A program made the position numbers and the translations under genes. Positions 59,883 to 64,000 of a stretch of DNA of 64,000 nt are shown here, piece after piece. The DNA lies in contig JBCCHJ010000020.1 in the NCBI GenBank assembly GCA_039028795.1, positions 13,858 through 77,857 of the forward strand, written 5' to 3'. The notes under the pieces were generated by a model. The model saw nothing but the letters and a program-made list of their open reading frames with translations. It did no database searches and had not been told where the DNA came from. The DNA comes from Thermohalobaculum sp039028795. Lineage in GTDB: Bacteria; Pseudomonadota; Alphaproteobacteria; Rhodobacterales; Rhodobacteraceae. Each line of letters opens with the position of its first letter. The first letter of the stretch is position 1.

Positions 59883-61223
59883 ATGGTCGCACCTGTCATC
59901 ACACTCAATAACGAAGACTATGTTCTCACGTTCAACGACGAATTCAACGGTACCGATGCCTCCTACTGGCAGGGCTATGGGGACGGTGATATTTGGGCGA
60001 CATCTTACTCGCCCCATCTTGATGACTCCCGCTACATCGATACGAACGGCGAACTGCAATATTATGTGGATCCGGACGATCAGGATCTGACGAGCCCATT
60101 CACAGTGGGCGGCGGTGTTATGACCATCAACGCCCGTGAACTGACCACTCAGGAGCAGGCCTATTCAGATGGGCAGCAGTATTCATCGGGCCTGCTGACC
60201 ACTGAAATGAGCTTCGCGATGGAAGGCGGCTATATCGAAATGCGCGCCGACCTGCCCGATCAGCAAGGGTTCTGGAGCGCCTTTTGGATGCTGCCCGATG
60301 ATGGTGACTGGTCCGCCGAGATCGATGTCTTTGAGGTTCTGGGCGACACCGGAGGCACCGTTCACACCAATGTCTGGGACAATGGCACACCGGATGAGCA
60401 GGCGATCACCGGCTTCGATGTAGGCAACGGTTTTCACACCTATGGATTGCTTTGGGATGACCAGACGATCCAATGGCTGATCGATGGACAGGTGGTGCGC
60501 ACCACTACAAACACCGTGACCGAAGAGATGTTCCTGGCGATAGGTCTGGCCGTCGGTGGTTGGGCCGGTGATCCGGATGCGACCACCGATTTTTCGGACG
60601 GCATGGCGATCGACTATGTCCGGGTTTACGAACTCGACAGCAACCCGGACCGTAACGAGGCCATTCAGGATGGCCAATTTGTCGGCCGGGATAAGGGCAA
60701 AGGCACGGATTTCGACGATGTCGTCTATGGCTCGCGCTGGATGGACGTTCTGGATGCCGGGGACGGCAATGACCTGGTCTATGGCAGAAAAGGCACGGAC
60801 GATCTGTCCGGCGGGACCGGCGATGACGAGGTTTATGGGCAAAAGGGCGATGACCAGGTCTTTGGCGGCGATGGAAATGACAAGCTGATCGGCGGCCAGG
60901 GCGAAGACGTTCTGCATGGCGGCGCCGGCACGGACCATCATTGGGGCGGCGCCTATGCAGCTGATGGATCAAGCGACCGTTTCGTCTTCGACGATCTGAC
61001 GGATAAGGACTTCGTGCATGACTTTGAAGCCGGCATCGATGATATCGACCTCAGCGCATTGAGCGTGGACTGGGCGACCGTGGATGCCATGCTCTACGAT
61101 TATGGCTGGGCAACGAAGATTAATCTGGGCCAGGTTACCGGAGATTATGGCGACATGGTCTATCTGGTCGGAACCGCAAAGAGCAGCCTGTCAGAAGACG
61201 ACTTCGTGCTGTCAGTCGCCTGA
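59883..61223 (+). CDS. secreted GH16 beta-glucanase with RTX repeats
   Basis: About 446 residues. The GH16 jelly-roll covers about 10-250: LTFNDEFNGTDASYWQGYG, the catalytic signature EIDVFE near 145, and a Trp-rich substrate groove. Six or so RTX nonapeptides follow at about 285-350 (DAGDGNDLVYG, GGTGDDEVYG, GGDGNDKLIGG). A C-terminal type I secretion domain then has DRFVFDDL and DFEAGIDDIDLSAL. No N-terminal signal is seen, fitting T1SS export. It resembles ExsH-type exopolysaccharide glycanases. The ATG at 59883 follows AAGGGG; an ATG at 59850 is also possible. Confidence 0.92.
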   Translation: MVAPVITLNNEDYVLTFNDEFNGTDASYWQGYGDGDIWATSYSPHLDDSRYIDTNGELQYYVDPDDQDLTSPFTVGGGVMTINARELTTQEQAYSDGQQYSSGLLTTEMSFAMEGGYIEMRADLPDQQGFWSAFWMLPDDGDWSAEIDVFEVLGDTGGTVHTNVWDNGTPDEQAITGFDVGNGFHTYGLLWDDQTIQWLIDGQVVRTTTNTVTEEMFLAIGLAVGGWAGDPDATTDFSDGMAIDYVRVYELDSNPDRNEAIQDGQFVGRDKGKGTDFDDVVYGSRWMDVLDAGDGNDLVYGRKGTDDLSGGTGDDEVYGQKGDDQVFGGDGNDKLIGGQGEDVLHGGAGTDHHWGGAYAADGSSDRFVFDDLTDKDFVHDFEAGIDDIDLSALSVDWATVDAMLYDYGWATKINLGQVTGDYGDMVYLVGTAKSSLSEDDFVLSVA

Positions 61224-61233
61224 CGGCGATCCG

Positions 61234-61257
61234 GGGTGGGTTTGAAAAGACCCACCC
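61234..61257. repeat. dispersed GGGTGGGT palindrome, copy 5
   Basis: GGGTGGGT-ttgaaaag-ACCCACCC, 10 bases after the GH16 stop. It may terminate that gene. Confidence 0.75.
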
Positions 61258-61273
61258 TACAGTGCAGCAAAGG

Positions 61274-61297
61274 TAGGGTGCGGTTCACCGCACCCTA
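61274..61297. repeat. dispersed TAGGGTGCGGT palindrome, copy 6
   Basis: A perfect 11-bp inverted repeat, TAGGGTGCGGT-TC-ACCGCACCCTA, ending at the base next to the carB stop codon. Together with copy 5 it probably forms a bidirectional terminator between the convergent genes. Confidence 0.8.
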
Positions 61298-63877
61298 TTA
61301 GGCGTAGTCCTGCAATGGCATCACGTCCAGTTCGCCGACTTTCAGATCCTCGATAGCCTGGGCGGCGGCGAACGCCCCCGCTGCTGTCGTGTAATAGGGG
61401 ATCTTCTGGCGCAGTGCCGAAGCACGGATATCATAGCTGTCGCGGACGGACTGCGCGCCTTCAGTGGTGTTGAAGACCAGCGCAATGTCGCCATCCTTCA
61501 TACGGTCAACAATATGCGGCCGGCCTTCGTAGACCTTATTGATCCGCTCTGCCGGGATGCCGTTTGCAACCAGGAACGCTTGGGTGCCGCCCGTCGCAAT
61601 GATCTTGAAGCCAAGCCGGTGCAGGGTCTGGCTGGCATCCATGATCAGGCTTTTGTCCTGGTCCCGGACCGAAACAAAGGCCGTACCGCCCTGCGGCAGC
61701 GTCGTGCCCGCGCCTATCTGACTTTTCAGGAAAGCCCGGGCAAAGCTGGTGTCGAGGCCCATGACCTCGCCCGTTGATCGCATCTCCGGGCCCAAAAGCG
61801 TGTCCACGCCGGGAAAGCGTGCGAAGGGCATCACTGCTTCTTTGACCGCAATATGATCGGTCTTGGGATCAAGCAGATCGAACCGTTCCAGCGTCTCGCC
61901 TGCCATAACTCGCGCAGCGATCGAGGCGATGGGAGATCCCACGGCCTTGGCGACGAAGGGCACCGTGCGGCTGGCCCTTGGGTTGACCTCCAGCACATAG
62001 ATATCCTTGCCCTTGATCGCGAACTGCACGTTCATCAGCCCGACGACATTCAACCCAAGAGCCATCGCCTCGGTCTGGCGTTCCAGTTCCTCGATGATTT
62101 CGTCGTCCAGCGAATAGGGTGGCAAGGAACAGGCGCTGTCGCCGGAATGGACCCCGGCCTCTTCGATATGTTCCATGATGCCCGCCACATGGACCCGATC
62201 GCCATCGCAGAGCGCATCGACATCAACCTCGACCGCGCCAGAGAGATAGCTGTCAATCAGCACCGGGCTGTCTCCGGCGACGACGACCGCTTCATTGATG
62301 TATCGGCGAAGCTCGGTGTCGTTGCGGACGATCTCCATCGCGCGGCCGCCCAGCACATAGGATGGGCGGATAACAACAGGGTAGCCGACCTGATTCGCAA
62401 TGGTGAAGGCCTCATCCCCGGAATGGGCGATACCGTTTCTGGGCTGGCGCAGATCCAGATCATGCAGCAGTTTCTGAAACCGCTCGCGGTCCTCGGCCAA
62501 ATCGATGGCATCGGGCGAGGTGCCCAGGATCGGGATACCAGCGGCTTCCAGACCCCGTGCAAGCTTCAACGGTGTCTGCCCACCGAACTGGACGATGACC
62601 CCGTGCAGGGTGCCGTTTTCTTGCTCAACCCGCAGGATCTCCAGCACGTTTTCGAGCGTCAATGGTTCGAAGTAGAGCCGGTCAGATGTATCGTAATCCG
62701 TGCTGACCGTTTCCGGGTTGCAGTTGATCATCACGGTCTCGAAGCCTGCCTCGGTCAGGGCAAAGCAGGCATGGCAACAGCAATAGTCAAACTCGATGCC
62801 CTGGCCGATCCGGTTCGGCCCACCGCCCAGGATAACGACCTTCTTGGTGTCTGAAGGCCGGGCTTCGCACTCAACCGCGCCGCCCACTGGGGCTTCGTAG
62901 GTCGAATACATATAGGGCGTCTGGGCTTCGAATTCCGCAGCGCATGTATCAATGCGCTTGAAGGCGGCCTGGATGCCGTGCGCCTGACGGATACGCCTTA
63001 CGCCGTCTTCCGTCAGGTTTGTCAGCTTGGCCAGGCGGGCGTCCGAGAAACCAAGCATCTTCAGCCGCCGGATTGCATCGCCTGTGGCTGGCAGGCCGTT
63101 GGCCACCAGATTAGCTTCAACCGTCATCAATTCGTCGATGCGTTCGAGGAACCAGGGATCAAACTTGGTCGCCGCCTGGATTTCATCCAGCGTCAGTCCT
63201 TCGCGAATGGCCTGAGCGATGACCCGCATCCGATCTGGTGTTTGTTGGGACAGAGCCGCAACGACGGAGCGGCGGCGTTCATCTTCAGTCTGATCATCTG
63301 TGACGCCTTCGATGGCAATTTCATCGAAGCCGGACAGCCCCGTTTCCATCGAGCACAAGGCCTTTTGCACCGACTCATGGAAGGTGCGGCCGATAGCCAT
63401 CGCCTCGCCCACAGATTTCATCGCGGTCGTCAGTTCGGCCTTGGCGCCGGGGAATTTTTCGAAGGCAAAGCGTGGGATCTTGGTGACGACATAGTCGATC
63501 GTCGGCTCGAAGCTTGCCGGTGTGACACCGGTGATATCGTTGTCTAATTCATCCAGCGTGTACCCAACAGCCAGCTTCGCAGCGATCTTGGCGATGGGAA
63601 ACCCCGTAGCCTTGGACGCCAGCGCGGATGACCGTGATACCCGTGGGTTCATCTCGATCACCACGATCCGGCCGGTTTCAGGCTGAATGGCGAACTGCAC
63701 GTTTGAGCCGCCAGTTTCCACCCCGATCTCGCGCAGCACGGCGATCGAGGCGTTGCGCAGCATCTGATATTCCCGATCCGTCAGGGTCAGTGCCGGGGCC
63801 ACTGTGATGCTGTCACCAGTGTGCACACCCATCGGGTCGACGTTTTCGATAGAGCAGATGATGATGCAGTTGTCCGC
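61298..63877 (-). CDS. carB: carbamoyl-phosphate synthase large subunit, N-terminus missing
   Basis: Makes carbamoyl phosphate for arginine and pyrimidines. The frame begins within the first ATP-grasp domain at ADNCIIICSIENVDPMG and runs to the normal end with the MGS-like allosteric domain (TLHRLGFKIIATGGTQAFL). Marks are VIEMNPRVSRSSALASKATG, the connection domain, the second ATP-binding half (RPSYVLGGRAMEIV; YVLEVNPRASRTVPFVAKAV) and the UMP/IMP region. About 860 codons are present, against 1,070-1,110 in complete CarB, so some 220-250 N-terminal residues are absent. Upstream of 63877 the frame meets unrelated sequence and a stop. Confidence 0.92.
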   Translation of the reverse strand, partial: ADNCIIICSIENVDPMGVHTGDSITVAPALTLTDREYQMLRNASIAVLREIGVETGGSNVQFAIQPETGRIVVIEMNPRVSRSSALASKATGFPIAKIAAKLAVGYTLDELDNDITGVTPASFEPTIDYVVTKIPRFAFEKFPGAKAELTTAMKSVGEAMAIGRTFHESVQKALCSMETGLSGFDEIAIEGVTDDQTEDERRRSVVAALSQQTPDRMRVIAQAIREGLTLDEIQAATKFDPWFLERIDELMTVEANLVANGLPATGDAIRRLKMLGFSDARLAKLTNLTEDGVRRIRQAHGIQAAFKRIDTCAAEFEAQTPYMYSTYEAPVGGAVECEARPSDTKKVVILGGGPNRIGQGIEFDYCCCHACFALTEAGFETVMINCNPETVSTDYDTSDRLYFEPLTLENVLEILRVEQENGTLHGVIVQFGGQTPLKLARGLEAAGIPILGTSPDAIDLAEDRERFQKLLHDLDLRQPRNGIAHSGDEAFTIANQVGYPVVIRPSYVLGGRAMEIVRNDTELRRYINEAVVVAGDSPVLIDSYLSGAVEVDVDALCDGDRVHVAGIMEHIEEAGVHSGDSACSLPPYSLDDEIIEELERQTEAMALGLNVVGLMNVQFAIKGKDIYVLEVNPRASRTVPFVAKAVGSPIASIAARVMAGETLERFDLLDPKTDHIAVKEAVMPFARFPGVDTLLGPEMRSTGEVMGLDTSFARAFLKSQIGAGTTLPQGGTAFVSVRDQDKSLIMDASQTLHRLGFKIIATGGTQAFLVANGIPAERINKVYEGRPHIVDRMKDGDIALVFNTTEGAQSVRDSYDIRASALRQKIPYYTTAAGAFAAAQAIEDLKVGELDVMPLQDYA

Positions 63878-63998
63878 TAGGGCCAGTCACCGCGACGAAC
63901 TCACCCGGCTCGACGGCGACCGTCACGCCGGTCAATGCGCGCACCTCGGCGCCCCGATTGCGATAGGTGCGCACGACGCGGTCCATATTGAGCAGCAT
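63878..63998 (-). pseudogene. ABC transporter ATP-binding protein, N-terminal fragment joined to carB
   Basis: About 40 residues from the ATG at 63998 (VVRTYRNRGAEVRALTGVTV, then VEPGEFVAVTGPSG). They match the start of a LolD/MacB-type ATPase up to the beginning of Walker A (GPSGSGKST expected). Directly after GPSG the sequence switches to carB in another frame. The rest of the ATPase is not on this strand. It is either an artefact of joining or a true truncated gene. Confidence 0.75.
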
Positions 63999-64000
63999 CG

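Overview
The window looks like a chromosomal segment of a high-GC marine-type alphaproteobacterium, most likely Rhodobacteraceae (Roseobacter group). Reasons are the class I lysyl-tRNA synthetase, the lptF-lptG-lptD-surA-pdxA-rsmA gene order, arginyl-tRNA-protein transferase, tandem TRAP substrate-binding proteins, many ATGA/GTGA overlaps, and scattered short palindromes of the GTAGGGTGGGTT..AACCCACCC kind. This placement is an inference from content; no database search was made.

Layout. 1-2.1 kb: a partial GT87-type membrane glycosyltransferase, an alkyl-DNA repair protein and a frameshifted SEC-C gene. 2.1-2.9 kb: repeats only. 2.9-5.1 kb: an RnfD-like membrane protein paired with a DUF2330 protein. 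5.1-11.6 kb: an orphan protein, an enolase-superfamily enzyme, a DUF3179 protein, lysK and two ureide-catabolism genes. 11.7-22.1 kb: surface polysaccharide genes (sulfotransferase, four glycosyltransferases, galU, kdsB, cysQ, an ABC-2 exporter permease). A sulfotransferase together with the PAP phosphatase CysQ suggests a sulfated polymer. 23.2-32.6 kb: an outer-membrane biogenesis operon with pdxA and rsmA, then divergent pepA-holC. 32.9-34.8 kb: a permease and divergent LysR regulator.

35.0-42.2 kb holds the most interesting locus, an RNA-repair island. rtcR (sigma-54 activator with a CARF-like sensor) is divergent from a strand-collinear array: sigma-54 promoter, TROVE/Ro60 gene, four tandem Y-RNA-like elements, rtcA, and a kinase-phosphatase-RNA ligase fusion. 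Y elements 2 and 4 carry a circularly permuted tRNA-like module (T-arm and 3' acceptor strand, then 5' acceptor strand and D-arm). In element 4 it even has a discriminator base and CCA. Elements 1 and 3 have plain hairpins instead. No rtcB is present here. The trifunctional ligase takes its place in the operon.

42.5-56.8 kb: RluA-like pseudouridine synthase, a Baeyer-Villiger-like monooxygenase, SDR, TauE/SafE, leucine-rich-repeat protein, YegP-like protein, flavin-split-barrel protein, MFS/AraC pair, two orphan TRAP binding proteins, a PDC-like sensor protein, bpt and an RDD protein. 56.8-64 kb: a coiled-coil membrane protein with seven exact-length 22-residue repeats, greA with a terminator-like leader hairpin, a secreted GH16-RTX glucanase, and carB. 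carB is cut about a quarter of the way in and abruptly joined to an unrelated ABC-transporter ATPase start near 63877, which is either an assembly chimera or a real rearrangement.
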